Shown: piece after piece, positions 8,710-18,073 of the stretch
How the letters are laid out: each line of letters opens with the position of its first letter
Position numbering within the stretch: position 1 is the stretch's first letter
NCBI GenBank assembly: GCA_028686135.1
Contig: JAQUCP010000006.1
Location: forward strand, 66,560-130,559
Source: UBA12481 sp012523435
GTDB taxonomy: Bacteria; Bacteroidota; Bacteroidia; Bacteroidales; UBA12481
Direction: 5' to 3'
DNA: 64,000 nucleotides
The notes under the pieces: generated by a model
Told to the model about the DNA's origin: nothing
The model's input: the letters and a program-made list of their open reading frames with translations, nothing else
Database searches by the model: none
Made by a program: the position numbers and the translations under genes

Positions 8710-9915
8710 TTACGACTCTTTTTTGATGGCTTCACGTCGCAGGGTACTATTCCCACCATCGTTGGTAAAACGGCTGAAAGGCACCGAGGGGTCGATCATA
8801 TATCGGTAGGTGACATGCTTTTTGGCCTGAGTAGCGCCGATCTGTTCATAAACCTTACGCATTCTGGGGTTATAGTCGCCCACCCAGGAGAGTTCAATCT
8901 CGTTGTACCAGGTCCGTTTTTTGGTGGCCTTAGCAAATTGAAGGAAAAGGGCGGCGATCACGCCGGAGTTTTGATGTTCAGGAACGACACCGGCCAGCAG
9001 CACGCGGTTACGGGTGATGGTTTTCCCGCTTTTCAGCCACAGGAAGCGGAGAAGTTTCCAGAATGACATCCTTCCATCAAATTTAGCCAGCACCTGGTTA
9101 ATATCGGGAAAGGTAACCACCATCGCGATAGGTTTATCATCTTTATAGGCGAACCAAATAAAATCTTCGATGATCACGGGCTTGGCGCTTTCGATGACAG
9201 ATTCGAGGTCCTTGACAGTCATCGGTTCGAAGCCCTCCATATAATCTTCCCAGGTGGTATTGAAAATCTCAACAAGGTCGGCTATGTATTTAGCCGACTG
9301 TCTTTTACGGTAATGACGATAAGAGTATCCGGGCCGTGAGGCCAGGAATTCAGCAAACTTGATCATCCGTTCCGGCCACGTCTTGGATAAGTCGATGTGA
9401 TAGGAAAACTGCTGGAAATAATCCTTAAAACCATAGTTTTCAAACAGTTTCTGATAGTAGGATTTATTATATGGCATGCCATAACCCTGCTTCATAAAAC
9501 CTTCGACGAGAACCCCCCAGTACGAAAAGTTTTCGCCAAAATTGATACTACCATCCATTGCCTGCATCCCCCGCTCCTTCAGCCAATCGCGCCCCGTATC
9601 GAACAGCAGGTTCGCTGCTACCTGATCATCGATACACTCGAAGAAACCCACCCCACCCGCTTGAGGATCAGATTTACGGGCTTTTTTATAGTCAACAAAA
9701 GCGGCAATCCGACCAATGAGTTGACCCTGATCATCTTCCAACACCCATCGTTCAGCTTCTCCATCGGCGAAACAGCTATTTTTTGCCGGGTTAAAGATGT
9801 TTTCAACCTCCATATCCAGCGGAGCAATCCAGTTAGGATCATCCTGATAAATCACCCTACCAACATCATGAAAGATAGCGCTCCCTGTCTCCTTGGTGAT
9901 AGGAATCAGCTTCAT
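8710..9915 (-). CDS. GNAT-like acyltransferase family protein
   Basis: A 401-residue soluble protein. The C-terminal half resembles a GNAT fold: strand-rich RNRVLLAGVVPEHQNSGVIAAL, where the VPEHQNSG turn stands in for the acetyl-CoA loop, then EIELSWVGDYNPRMRKVYEQIGA. This family is common in Bacteroidota and, from memory, is often misnamed GTP cyclohydrolase. The substrate is unknown. It is transcribed leftward, and its 3' end lies about 16 bp upstream of the rpmE2 -33 element. Confidence 0.65.
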   Translation of the reverse strand: MKLIPITKETGSAIFHDVGRVIYQDDPNWIAPLDMEVENIFNPAKNSCFADGEAERWVLEDDQGQLIGRIAAFVDYKKARKSDPQAGGVGFFECIDDQVAANLLFDTGRDWLKERGMQAMDGSINFGENFSYWGVLVEGFMKQGYGMPYNKSYYQKLFENYGFKDYFQQFSYHIDLSKTWPERMIKFAEFLASRPGYSYRHYRKRQSAKYIADLVEIFNTTWEDYMEGFEPMTVKDLESVIESAKPVIIEDFIWFAYKDDKPIAMVVTFPDINQVLAKFDGRMSFWKLLRFLWLKSGKTITRNRVLLAGVVPEHQNSGVIAALFLQFAKATKKRTWYNEIELSWVGDYNPRMRKVYEQIGATQAKKHVTYRYMIDPSVPFSRFTNDGGNSTLRREAIKKES

Positions 9916-10049
9916 AATCTGCTATTTAAATGAAAAAAGAGTTCGGTTACATCCATCTCGAAAAGTGGGCATTTTTATGAAAACCACCAAATAGACCAAT
10001 CAGGGGTTCTCTCCCTGGGAAAAAATCGGGGTACAAATCAGAAAAGCCT

Positions 10050-10079
10050 TTCTGATATGAGAGAAAATTTTTACATTTG
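10050..10079 (+). promoter_or_regulatory. Promoter of tRNA-His
   Basis: TACATTTG at 10072-10079 matches the -7 consensus TAnnTTTG and lies about 14 bp upstream of the mature tRNA 5' end. At the expected distance upstream the sequence is TTC rather than TTG. Confidence 0.6.
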
Positions 10080-10092
10080 TGGCCGCTTATAC

Positions 10093-10167
10093 GGTGGATG
10101 TAGTTCAGTCGGTTAGAACGCTGGATTGTGGTTCCAGAGGTCGTGGGTTCGAGTCCCATCTTCCACC
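10093..10167 (+). tRNA. tRNA-His (GTG anticodon)
   Basis: A cloverleaf can be folded by eye: the acceptor arm includes the extra 5' G (G-1) paired with C73, typical of tRNA-His; the D arm is GTTC/GAAC; the anticodon arm is CTGGA-TTGTGGT-TCCAG with anticodon GTG; and the T arm is GTGGG-TTCGAGT-CCCAT. There is one T-T mismatch in the acceptor stem. A complete CCA is not encoded beyond C73. Confidence 0.95.
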
Positions 10168-10175
10168 CAGATTTT

Positions 10176-10203
10176 AATCCCTCCGAAAGGAAGGGATTTT
10201 TTT
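10176..10203 (+). terminator. Terminator of tRNA-His abutting the next start codon
   Basis: AATCCCTCC-GAAA-GGAAGGGATT forms a hairpin followed by a run of Ts. The last T lies immediately before the ATG at 10204. Confidence 0.75.
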
Positions 10204-11097
10204 ATGAAGCCATCACGAGCACTTATGTACGGCGGCATCACGCTCGCCATGATTTTCTGGGCTCTCTCATTCATCGGGTACAAGTTAGCCTATCGCTATT
10301 TTGGACCGATGGCACTGATCTTTTTCCGGTTGGTGATCGCCTCCCTCTTTTTATTCCTCCTGATTCGGCTGCTCCGGCTGAATGAGCCCATCCGGCGGGC
10401 CGACTGGGGTCGGTTTTTACTTCTGTCCCTGTTTGAACCACTGCTCTATTTTCTTGGAGAGAGTTATGGCATGACAATGGTGTCATCCACCACCGGAGCC
10501 GTCATTGTGAGCACCATACCCCTGATCACCCCACTGGCTGCCTGGCTACTCCTCGGAGAGAAGGTCAGCTGGTTGAAAGTTGGCGGAATTATCATCAGCT
10601 TTATCGGGGTGTGTCTGGTTCTGATTGAACCCGGATTCCGTGTCACCGCCCCGGTTCTGGGGATCGGATTAATGTTCCTGGCCGTCTTCTCCACCATCGG
10701 TTATTCCGTGATGATTGTCAAACTGACGGCTACCTATCGCCCAACAACGATTATCCTGATGCAGAGCTTGATAGGTTCTTTCTACTTCCTGCCGATCTTC
10801 ATCCTGACCGACTTGCCAGAGACACTCGCTATGAGCTTCTCCTGGGGAGCACTGTTACCCCTCCTATTTCTGGGACTCTTCCCATCCACACTCTCCTTCA
10901 TTTTCTTCACAAACGCTATCCGGGAAATTGGCATCACACGTGCCAACATCTTCACCAATTTCATCCCTGTATTCACCGCCATCTTCTCTTTCTTCATTCT
11001 CCACGAATCCTTTACCGTTACCAAAACGATCGGGATACCCGTGGTGTTGGCGGGGCTCATGATCGCCCAGCTGAAGCTGAGAAAGAAATCGATCTGA
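10204..11097 (+). CDS. DMT-superfamily (EamA) transporter
   Basis: 297 residues with ten predicted membrane helices in two EamA repeats, for example WALSFIGYKLAYRYFGP in repeat 1 and FIFFTNAIREIGITRAN in repeat 2. EamA proteins export amino acids or other small metabolites. The frame is open upstream to 10126, but that would run through the tRNA, so the ATG at 10204 is chosen. That start follows directly on the tRNA terminator, so expression would depend on readthrough or a very short leader. Confidence 0.88.
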   Translation: MKPSRALMYGGITLAMIFWALSFIGYKLAYRYFGPMALIFFRLVIASLFLFLLIRLLRLNEPIRRADWGRFLLLSLFEPLLYFLGESYGMTMVSSTTGAVIVSTIPLITPLAAWLLLGEKVSWLKVGGIIISFIGVCLVLIEPGFRVTAPVLGIGLMFLAVFSTIGYSVMIVKLTATYRPTTIILMQSLIGSFYFLPIFILTDLPETLAMSFSWGALLPLLFLGLFPSTLSFIFFTNAIREIGITRANIFTNFIPVFTAIFSFFILHESFTVTKTIGIPVVLAGLMIAQLKLRKKSI

Positions 11098-11163
11098 CCC
11101 GCCAATTATACGAATTAGCGAGGTCAATCCGTTTTGCCAGATAATATTGCTAATTTCCCGACC

Positions 11164-12186
11164 GTGAAATCCGTGCTGGTTTTATTGCTGAGTCTGACGG
11201 CCATGCTCGTCTCCATCCCCGATGGGAAGGCGCAGAGCGGTGGGCATTTCGTGTACCAGGTACTTAACCTGCCCCCATCGGCTCGCAGTGCCGCTCTGGG
11301 TGGATTTGTCATCGCCTCTCCCAATAGCGATGCCGCCTTGGCCTATCACAATCCTGCCCTGTTAAATAGCCAGATGCACAATCGAATCAGCCTAAACTAT
11401 TCCAATTATCTGTCTGATATTCAGTATGGTTACCTGTCTTATGCGCGGGATCTGGGGAAGTGGGGTATGGCAGCAGCCGGATTGCAACATATTAATTATG
11501 GTCATTTTACGGAGGCCAATGAATTTGGTGACATCCTCGGATCCTTTTCAGCAGCCGAATACTCCTTCAACCTATCCTATGCTTATCAGATCGATAGCCT
11601 CCTCACGGTTGGTGCCACCATCCGTCCCATCTATTCAGTGCTGGAGCGCTATGTTTCGTGGGGATTAACGACTGATCTGGGAATTCTGTACCACCGGCCC
11701 GAAAGCCGGCTATACCTATCACTAGTAGCCAGGAACCTGGGCTGGCAGCTCACCACTTATGCCACTCCTACGCGGGAACCACTGCCTTTTGAGGTGCTAG
11801 CCGGCATGAGCTATCAGCTCCGGCATGCCCCTTTTCGTCTCCATCTGACTGCCCGGAACCTCCAACAATATAACCTTCGGAGAATGATCAACGAGGCCCC
11901 AGCTGATGCCGGCTTTTTCGACAAAGCGGGCCTGCTGGCCACTACCAGCCTCAACCACCTCGCTGCCGCAGTAGAGTTCATCCCCGGAAACCTCATCGCC
12001 CTGCGCGTTGGATACAGCTTCCTCCGCGGATCAGAACTCGGGATGAGCGGCTACCGGGGTGCCACCGGATTCTCCTTCGGCGGAGGCGTTAACCTGGGTC
12101 GCATCGAAATCGACTACGCTCTCGCTAGCTATCATCCTGCTGCCATGAGCCATACAATCTCCCTCCGGATCGGAATGGGTAAATAA
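11164..12186 (+). CDS. porQ: Type IX secretion system protein PorQ
   Basis: An outer-membrane beta-barrel-type protein with a signal peptide (MKSVLVLLLSLTAMLVS...AQ) if started at the GTG at 11164; an alternative TTG lies at 11134. The mature N-terminus, VYQVLNLPPSARSAALGG, and AALAYHNPALL-like repeats match the PorQ/PorV family. A position directly before cmk is, to my knowledge, common for porQ in Bacteroidota. PorQ belongs to the attachment complex that handles T9SS cargo after outer-membrane passage, which fits the T9SS-tagged proteins elsewhere in the window. Confidence 0.87.
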   Translation: MKSVLVLLLSLTAMLVSIPDGKAQSGGHFVYQVLNLPPSARSAALGGFVIASPNSDAALAYHNPALLNSQMHNRISLNYSNYLSDIQYGYLSYARDLGKWGMAAAGLQHINYGHFTEANEFGDILGSFSAAEYSFNLSYAYQIDSLLTVGATIRPIYSVLERYVSWGLTTDLGILYHRPESRLYLSLVARNLGWQLTTYATPTREPLPFEVLAGMSYQLRHAPFRLHLTARNLQQYNLRRMINEAPADAGFFDKAGLLATTSLNHLAAAVEFIPGNLIALRVGYSFLRGSELGMSGYRGATGFSFGGGVNLGRIEIDYALASYHPAAMSHTISLRIGMGK

Positions 12187-12197
12187 CCTCAAAAAAA

Positions 12198-12905
12198 ATG
12201 ACCCCCAAGAAAATCATCATCGCAATCGACGGAGTTTCCTCAAGCGGGAAAAGCACCGCAGCTAAAGATGTTGCCCGCGAACTAGGCTATACCTATATCG
12301 ATTCCGGTGCCATGTACCGCGCCATAACCCTCTATTGCATCCGCGAAAACCTGATCCATCAAGGCCTAGTGGATGAGAAAACACTGAAAGATCGCATTCC
12401 GGATATTCGTATTGAATTTGTATTCAATGAGTTAACAAGTCGATCGGATACCTACCTTAATGGAGAGAAGGTCGAAGATGAAATTCGGAATCCCGACGTG
12501 GCCGCACTGGTTAGCCCCGTGAGTAAAATCGGATTCGTCCGTGAAGCTATGGTAACCTTGCAAAGGGAGCTGGGCCAGGAAAAAGGAATTGTAATGGATG
12601 GACGGGATATCGGAACAGTCGTCTTTCCCGATGCTGAAGTGAAAATCTTCCTCACCGCCTCACCGGAAGTGCGAGCCAAAAGACGTTACAAAGAGCTGAA
12701 AATCAAAGGATTAGATGTTAATTACGACGATATACTCAGCAATCTGCAGGAGCGCGACCGGATCGATTCTACCCGGGAAATCAGCCCCCTGCGCAAAGCA
12801 GATGATGCCATCGAGCTGGATAATTCGGGGATGACACTGGAAGAACAGAAAGCCTTCATCCTGGAACAGGTCGAGGCCTGGAGGCAGCGAACTATTCAGC
12901 CATAG
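12198..12905 (+). CDS. cmk: Cytidylate kinase
   Basis: Phosphorylates CMP/dCMP with ATP in pyrimidine nucleotide metabolism. The P-loop is GVSSSGKSTAAK, followed by DSGAMYRAITLYC and the conserved MDGRDIGTVVFPDAEVKIFL, then the LID region RAKRRYKEL. 235 residues is a normal length. It lies 11 bp after porQ. Its 3' end overlaps the convergent TolC-like gene by 14 bp. Confidence 0.97.
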   Translation: MTPKKIIIAIDGVSSSGKSTAAKDVARELGYTYIDSGAMYRAITLYCIRENLIHQGLVDEKTLKDRIPDIRIEFVFNELTSRSDTYLNGEKVEDEIRNPDVAALVSPVSKIGFVREAMVTLQRELGQEKGIVMDGRDIGTVVFPDAEVKIFLTASPEVRAKRRYKELKIKGLDVNYDDILSNLQERDRIDSTREISPLRKADDAIELDNSGMTLEEQKAFILEQVEAWRQRTIQP

Positions 12906-14388
12906 CCTGCCCCTTTTCGAAATCAAAAAAGGTCTTTCTCATAATATCCGACAGCAGCAACTTGTAATTGATGTAAGCATCCAGGCGTGTGTTGTAAGCA
13001 TTATTGAGTCGCTCGCGTTCCAATGCCATCGATTGACTGTCGATTTCACCATTAGCATAGCGTTGGCGCGAAATTTCAAAACTTTTTTCCGCGACTGACA
13101 CATTCTTTTCGAGCAGTTGAAGGCGACGTAGGCTGCTGTGAAGGCGATCCACCTGGGTCCGGATATCCCGTTCGATGGTGACCTGACTTTCCTGCATCTG
13201 TAACTTATTTCGCTTCAGTGTGGAGATAGCCGATTGAACCTTGGCCCTATTGGCACCCCAGTCAATGATTGGAATCGAAGCGGTGAGGCCAACGCCAAAA
13301 CTCCCCGGACGGCTGGTCAGGTTTTGCCAGGTCTGGTCAAACGTGCCCCCAATGGGGATTGACCGGGGGTCTTTCCCGACACCAATAAAATTGTAGTTCA
13401 GTTGGATATTGCCACTCGGCAAACCCTGTGCCCGTTGGCGCCTAACCGTCATCTCCTGAATCTCAATAGCGATCTCATTTTCGCGTAATTCCGGACGGTT
13501 GCTCATGGCCAGTTTCACTGCCTTCTCCACATCCACCAAAACCGGCTGATAAGTCAGATCGCTGCTCACAACCACACTGTCGTGAAGGCTTATTCCAAGG
13601 TTCTGCTTGAAGGTTCTGACTTGCGCAGAGAAATCGACTATTGCCATATCATAATTGTTTGTAGCAGCACTCAGATCAACCTCCATCTGTAACGCCTCTA
13701 CTTCCCGAATCAAGCCTGCCTTGTATTTGCTCTGAGCAATATCATAGGCTTCCTGCTGCTTCTCCAGACTTAGCCGGGCGATATTCATCCGCTCCTGAAC
13801 AGAGAGAAGTGTGAAATAGTCCTGGCTTATTTCATAAACCAGGTTAAGTTCCTCACGCTTAAGCTGTTTCATCGACAACTCGTAAGCCAATTTCGCCTGA
13901 TTCAGGTTCATTCGGTTATTGTTAAAGCCAAAAAATGCCTCAATTGGCTGGCGAAGTCCAATGCTGGAGTTGATCTGGGTATTTCGATCATCAGCATAAA
14001 AGTCGACGAAACTCTGGGCACCACTTCGGATGTACAGGCTACCATCGGTTGGAAGCGGCTGACTGATTGTAAAATAGCCTGCCAATTGGTTTTGCCTTAC
14101 CGGATAAAACGAGATCCCAGTACTATCCTCCCACTGCTTGATTGTTTCGGTATATTGAGGGACAGTCATGTCGAGGAAGACCTGTGTCCGGTTTTGGCTA
14201 ACAGCTGCTTTGAGGTTATGCAACGCCACGTTGTGCCCCTGTTGCAACATCTGCATCCTAATGCTCTTTTCCTTAGCCAGTAGGATGCTCGTTTCCAAGT
14301 CGAGCATATAGACCTCTTGTCCCATGGTTAGAGGGACCAATCCCAGAAGCAGGATGCTTAAAGCTAACAATCTGAAAATGTTTAACAT
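12892..14388 (-). CDS. TolC-family outer-membrane efflux protein
   Basis: 498 residues with a signal peptide and two alpha-helical hairpin repeats of the OEP type, e.g. ISQDYFTLLSVQERMNIARL and RDIRTQVDRLHSSLRRLQLL. It should form the trimeric outer-membrane duct for the upstream HlyD/permease components. It is the last gene of a leftward five-gene operon, 12 bp after the permease gene. Confidence 0.9.
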   Translation of the reverse strand: MLNIFRLLALSILLLGLVPLTMGQEVYMLDLETSILLAKEKSIRMQMLQQGHNVALHNLKAAVSQNRTQVFLDMTVPQYTETIKQWEDSTGISFYPVRQNQLAGYFTISQPLPTDGSLYIRSGAQSFVDFYADDRNTQINSSIGLRQPIEAFFGFNNNRMNLNQAKLAYELSMKQLKREELNLVYEISQDYFTLLSVQERMNIARLSLEKQQEAYDIAQSKYKAGLIREVEALQMEVDLSAATNNYDMAIVDFSAQVRTFKQNLGISLHDSVVVSSDLTYQPVLVDVEKAVKLAMSNRPELRENEIAIEIQEMTVRRQRAQGLPSGNIQLNYNFIGVGKDPRSIPIGGTFDQTWQNLTSRPGSFGVGLTASIPIIDWGANRAKVQSAISTLKRNKLQMQESQVTIERDIRTQVDRLHSSLRRLQLLEKNVSVAEKSFEISRQRYANGEIDSQSMALERERLNNAYNTRLDAYINYKLLLSDIMRKTFFDFEKGQAMAE

Positions 14389-14400
14389 AAGGTTGGATTT

Positions 14401-15639
14401 TTACTCATGACGAATCGATTCGATTGGCCGGAGGTTAGCTGCCTGTCTGGCCGGAAGGTATCCGAAGGTAATCCCGACAACCACCGAAAAGGAGAACGCC
14501 ATCAGTATGCTATAAAAGGTAATTGTAGTCTGCACATCTGTAGCCCAGGAGATGCCCAGGGACAGTAAGATACCGAGCAGCACCCCGATAATTCCTCCGG
14601 CAATGCTCAAAACCACAGCTTCGGTAACGAACTGCACCATGATATGTCTTTTCTTTCCCCCAACTGCCCGGCGAATGCCGATCTCACGTGTTCGTTCCAG
14701 CACCGAGGCTAACATGATATTCATAATGCCGATTCCCCCGACTATCAAGGAGATAGCAGCGATTGAAGCCAGCAAAAGGTTATAGATGCGTGTCTCTTTT
14801 TCCTCCTGTTTCATCAATTCGTAGGGAACGATGATGGAAAAGTCATCATTATTAAAATGGCGGCGGTTCAGCAGGCTGCGGATCACTTCGGTTGCCGGAA
14901 GCAGCTGGTCGGATTGCTCAAACCTGACCGTCAGCTGCTTTACTTCGCTTGCGAATGGATTTGTTCTGGGGATCCGCTGATTGAAGGTGGACAAGGGGAT
15001 ATAGATATCGCTATTCAGATCGCGCGAAGCCAACTCCCCGATTGTCTCAGTGAACAGGGCTTTCGACTGCATCACACCCACCACCTCGTACCACTGATCG
15101 TCCACTTTGATGCTTTGTCCTACCGGATCATCGTAACGGAAGAGCTCACGCGCGATCCCGGCACCTAGAACGCAGACCTTTAATTCCCTGTCATACTGAT
15201 CCGAATTGATAAAAGCACCTTTCTCGGTCGGGTAGTTGAGAATCGAAACCACCTCCGGAGTTACCCCGATAACCGACGATTTCGCTGATCGGTCGCCATA
15301 TCTGGCCTCTGCCTTATACTCACTCTGAGGGGAAATGCTCACCACTCCTGGCACAATGGAGGCAATGGCGTTCCCGTCTTCGACGGACAATCCCTTGGAG
15401 AATTTCATCCTGACCACCTCAAGCTCAGCATCGGTTAAATCCTTATCCCGAATGATGATGTTACTCACCCCAAGGTCCTGGTACTTAGCAATTGCCTGCT
15501 TTTTAGTCCCCTCCCCGATTGAAATCATGGCAATGACCGAGGCGGTGCCAAAAATGATACCGAGAATGGTCAGGAAAGACCTAAACTTGTGGTCTAACAA
15601 CCCCATGACTGCCCGGTTTACATTATCTCTTACTTGCAT
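14401..15639 (-). CDS. MacB-type ABC transporter permease
   Basis: 412 residues in the MacB/FtsX topology: TM1 near the N-terminus (FLTILGIIFGTASVIAMISIG), a periplasmic MacB_PCD domain, then three TM helices at the C-terminus with the conserved ERTREIGIRRAVGGKKRHI loop. Proteins of this type need a LolD/MacB-like ATPase, either fused or encoded nearby. There is none here and none elsewhere in the operon. It lies 3 bp downstream of the third HlyD gene. Confidence 0.9.
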   Translation of the reverse strand: MQVRDNVNRAVMGLLDHKFRSFLTILGIIFGTASVIAMISIGEGTKKQAIAKYQDLGVSNIIIRDKDLTDAELEVVRMKFSKGLSVEDGNAIASIVPGVVSISPQSEYKAEARYGDRSAKSSVIGVTPEVVSILNYPTEKGAFINSDQYDRELKVCVLGAGIARELFRYDDPVGQSIKVDDQWYEVVGVMQSKALFTETIGELASRDLNSDIYIPLSTFNQRIPRTNPFASEVKQLTVRFEQSDQLLPATEVIRSLLNRRHFNNDDFSIIVPYELMKQEEKETRIYNLLLASIAAISLIVGGIGIMNIMLASVLERTREIGIRRAVGGKKRHIMVQFVTEAVVLSIAGGIIGVLLGILLSLGISWATDVQTTITFYSILMAFSFSVVVGITFGYLPARQAANLRPIESIRHE

Positions 15640-15642
15640 AGC

Positions 15643-16842
15643 TTACCTGTTAATTGGATTCAGGATGGATTCGACTGGCTCCAGTGGATCGCCTGGTTCT
15701 ACTCCACTATATATCAGTGTATTATGAGCATTCGAAGGGCCTACCTCGACCTTTGTTTTTTGGATTCTCCCTCGCTTATTCAGAAACACGTAACAGTTGT
15801 CGTTCTCCTTTAGCAGGCAGCTGTTCGGGATGAACAGGGCATTTTCTTTCTCCTCGATGATGAATTCACAGCTGACCGTCATCCCGGGCTTTAGGCGGAG
15901 GTCCGATTCCACAATTTCGACCACCACTCTAAACACTTTCTCTTGTCCCTGAAGAACACAAACCCTGGCGATTTCCGTGATCGCACCATGAAAAGCTATT
16001 TCAGGGAGGGCATCCAGCCTGACCAATACTTTCATCCCCATTGAAACTCCCGTGATGGCTGTTTCATGAACAGATGTCCTGACTTTCATATGGGTCACAT
16101 CAGGGATTTTCGCGATCATCGAACCGGAATAGACCTCATCGCCCAATTTTAATGGTCTTTGTGGATAATAATGCGGGTTTGAGCCCGGCTGAAAAAGGCC
16201 ATCTTTTGGGCTTGTAATGGACATCAGATTCAACACCTCCCGGGCTCCCTGTAGTTCAGCTTCGACCTGTTGTTCTTTGATTTTCTGAATCCGGAGATCA
16301 TAATTATCCATTATCGGTTTCTGGGCAATTTGCCGTTTGATTTTCTCCATCCGGATGGTAGCTTGCTGAAATTCGAGTTCCTTGATCCGACGCTTGTTTT
16401 CCGTATCGAAGCGGCTGCGCTCCACCTCCAGCTTCTTTAAATCGTACATGGCCTGTTCGGTCTTCAGCTGTGCCTTCAGTTCCTGAACGTTACTCTCCAT
16501 CTGGACCTCTTGCTTACGGCTAGCTGCACGCGCACTTTCAAGATCCTCCTCTCTGGATATGATGAGCTTTTCGATTGAGGAAGGATCAATCCTGATGACG
16601 GTATCGCCTTTCTGCACCATCTGGCCCGTCTCAACCATGTCCATGATTTTGAAATCATAACCATACTCCCAGCGAATCTGGGGCATCATGATGGCGACAG
16701 CGCTGATAGCATCCAACTCTCCTGACTCGATAAAGGATTGACGGAAAACCCCTTGCATCACAGTGTGCTTCTCCTCCCGGCTTCCACAACCCGCCAATAC
16801 CAGGATCATACATGCACCCATAAAGAGATTGCGTGTTTTCAT
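15643..16842 (-). CDS. HlyD-family periplasmic adaptor lipoprotein (third of three)
   Basis: 399 residues from the ATG at 16842, chosen because it gives a lipoprotein leader ending LAGC; the frame is open to 16953, which would overlap the preceding gene. It has a coiled coil (about 90-210), a lipoyl/barrel region and a C-terminal segment FIPNSCLLKENDNCYVF. It would bridge the inner-membrane permease and the TolC duct. It is related to, but clearly diverged from, the two adaptors encoded upstream. Confidence 0.85.
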   Translation of the reverse strand: MKTRNLFMGACMILVLAGCGSREEKHTVMQGVFRQSFIESGELDAISAVAIMMPQIRWEYGYDFKIMDMVETGQMVQKGDTVIRIDPSSIEKLIISREEDLESARAASRKQEVQMESNVQELKAQLKTEQAMYDLKKLEVERSRFDTENKRRIKELEFQQATIRMEKIKRQIAQKPIMDNYDLRIQKIKEQQVEAELQGAREVLNLMSITSPKDGLFQPGSNPHYYPQRPLKLGDEVYSGSMIAKIPDVTHMKVRTSVHETAITGVSMGMKVLVRLDALPEIAFHGAITEIARVCVLQGQEKVFRVVVEIVESDLRLKPGMTVSCEFIIEEKENALFIPNSCLLKENDNCYVFLNKRGRIQKTKVEVGPSNAHNTLIYSGVEPGDPLEPVESILNPINR

Positions 16843-16852
16843 GGTGTTCCTG

Positions 16853-18073
16853 CTAATTGGTTTTCCCATTACCTGGTGATTCTTGCTTGTTGAGGAAAGG
16901 ATCGGACAGCGCAATCTCATCTCCAACTTTAAGTCCCTCCAGTATCTGAGCATAATCGGTATTGCTCACCCCGATCTTAACTTCCTGGCGTTTAAATCCC
17001 CCACCAGTTTTAACATACACATTTTCAATCCCTTGTATTTTAAAAACACTCTCGACCGGGATAAACAGGGTGTTTTCAATTTCACGAATTCTGATCGTGC
17101 AGCTGACCGTGAGGCCTGGCATCAGGTTTTTGTGAACGCCGTCGATCAGAATCTGGACGGGAAAGACTTTTATTTTGGAAGTATTGGATGTGTTTTGGGC
17201 AAGATTTGCCACGGTGGTGATCGTGCCGGTATAGGTAGAATCGGAATAGGCATCTGCTTTGATGATAACTTTCAATCCCGGCTCAATTTTGGAGATATCC
17301 ACCTCATTGATCTTGACTTCGGCCAGCATTTCTGACAGGTCGGGGAGCTCAATTAAGGCCCCACTACCTGGTTGGTCTCCTGCCTTGATCTTCTGACCAG
17401 TCATCCAGTTTTCCCGAACGATGGCAATGCCGTTTGAGGGGCTGACGAGAAAGAGCGAATTGATTGAGCTATTAGCTTCCTGCAAAATTGCGGCATGTTG
17501 TCTCATGACCAGATTTTTCTGCATCAGCTCCTGTTGGTGGATCTTTTTCCGGTTTTCGATCTGTTCACGAGCGCGCTCCAGCGCGATGTTGGCTGTTTCT
17601 AATTTCAGGTTGATCTCCTTCCGGGTGATTTCTGACTCATAGACAGCCTGATCGAAATTAATCTTTGAGATTTCCTGGGAGATCCGCGCAATTTCCAAGT
17701 CAGCCTCCAAATCCTCAATCTCTGATTCCTGGGTTGCTTTCATCTTCTCGTACTCCGCCTGGGCAATTTCCAGCTGCTGTTCGGAGCTGACAATTGTCTT
17801 TTTAATCTCTGAAGGATCAAAAATCACCAGGGTATCACCTTTCACCACCTCCTCTCCATCTTCGACAATCTTTGAAATCTTCAGACTGCCATAACGATAA
17901 GAGACTGATGGACTGGATATTGCAATAGAACTTACCGCCCGTATGGTTCCCTGTTCGGTTAATTCCTCGATAAAAGTTCCCTGTTTGACCAGGGTTGTAG
18001 GAACATCCGGGGCCTGCTTTGAATTACATCCTGCCATGACCAGCAAGGATAAATAAACCAGATACTTATTCAT
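16853..18073 (-). CDS. HlyD-family periplasmic adaptor lipoprotein (second of three)
   Basis: 406 residues. The ATG at 18073 gives the lipoprotein signal MNKYLVYLSLLVMAGC and overlaps the previous gene's stop by 8 bp (ATGAATAA). A long coiled coil (about 95-200, SSEQQLEIAQAEYEKMKA) is followed by beta-barrel and membrane-proximal parts (LKVGDEIALSDPF at the C-terminus). It is translationally coupled to the first adaptor. Confidence 0.85.
   Translation of the reverse strand: MNKYLVYLSLLVMAGCNSKQAPDVPTTLVKQGTFIEELTEQGTIRAVSSIAISSPSVSYRYGSLKISKIVEDGEEVVKGDTLVIFDPSEIKKTIVSSEQQLEIAQAEYEKMKATQESEIEDLEADLEIARISQEISKINFDQAVYESEITRKEINLKLETANIALERAREQIENRKKIHQQELMQKNLVMRQHAAILQEANSSINSLFLVSPSNGIAIVRENWMTGQKIKAGDQPGSGALIELPDLSEMLAEVKINEVDISKIEPGLKVIIKADAYSDSTYTGTITTVANLAQNTSNTSKIKVFPVQILIDGVHKNLMPGLTVSCTIRIREIENTLFIPVESVFKIQGIENVYVKTGGGFKRQEVKIGVSNTDYAQILEGLKVGDEIALSDPFLNKQESPGNGKTN

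Noticed and set aside
9947..10159. 70-codon minus-strand frame over tRNA-His
   Set aside because: It runs through the tRNA and the promoter; a typical artefact of translating tRNA genes.
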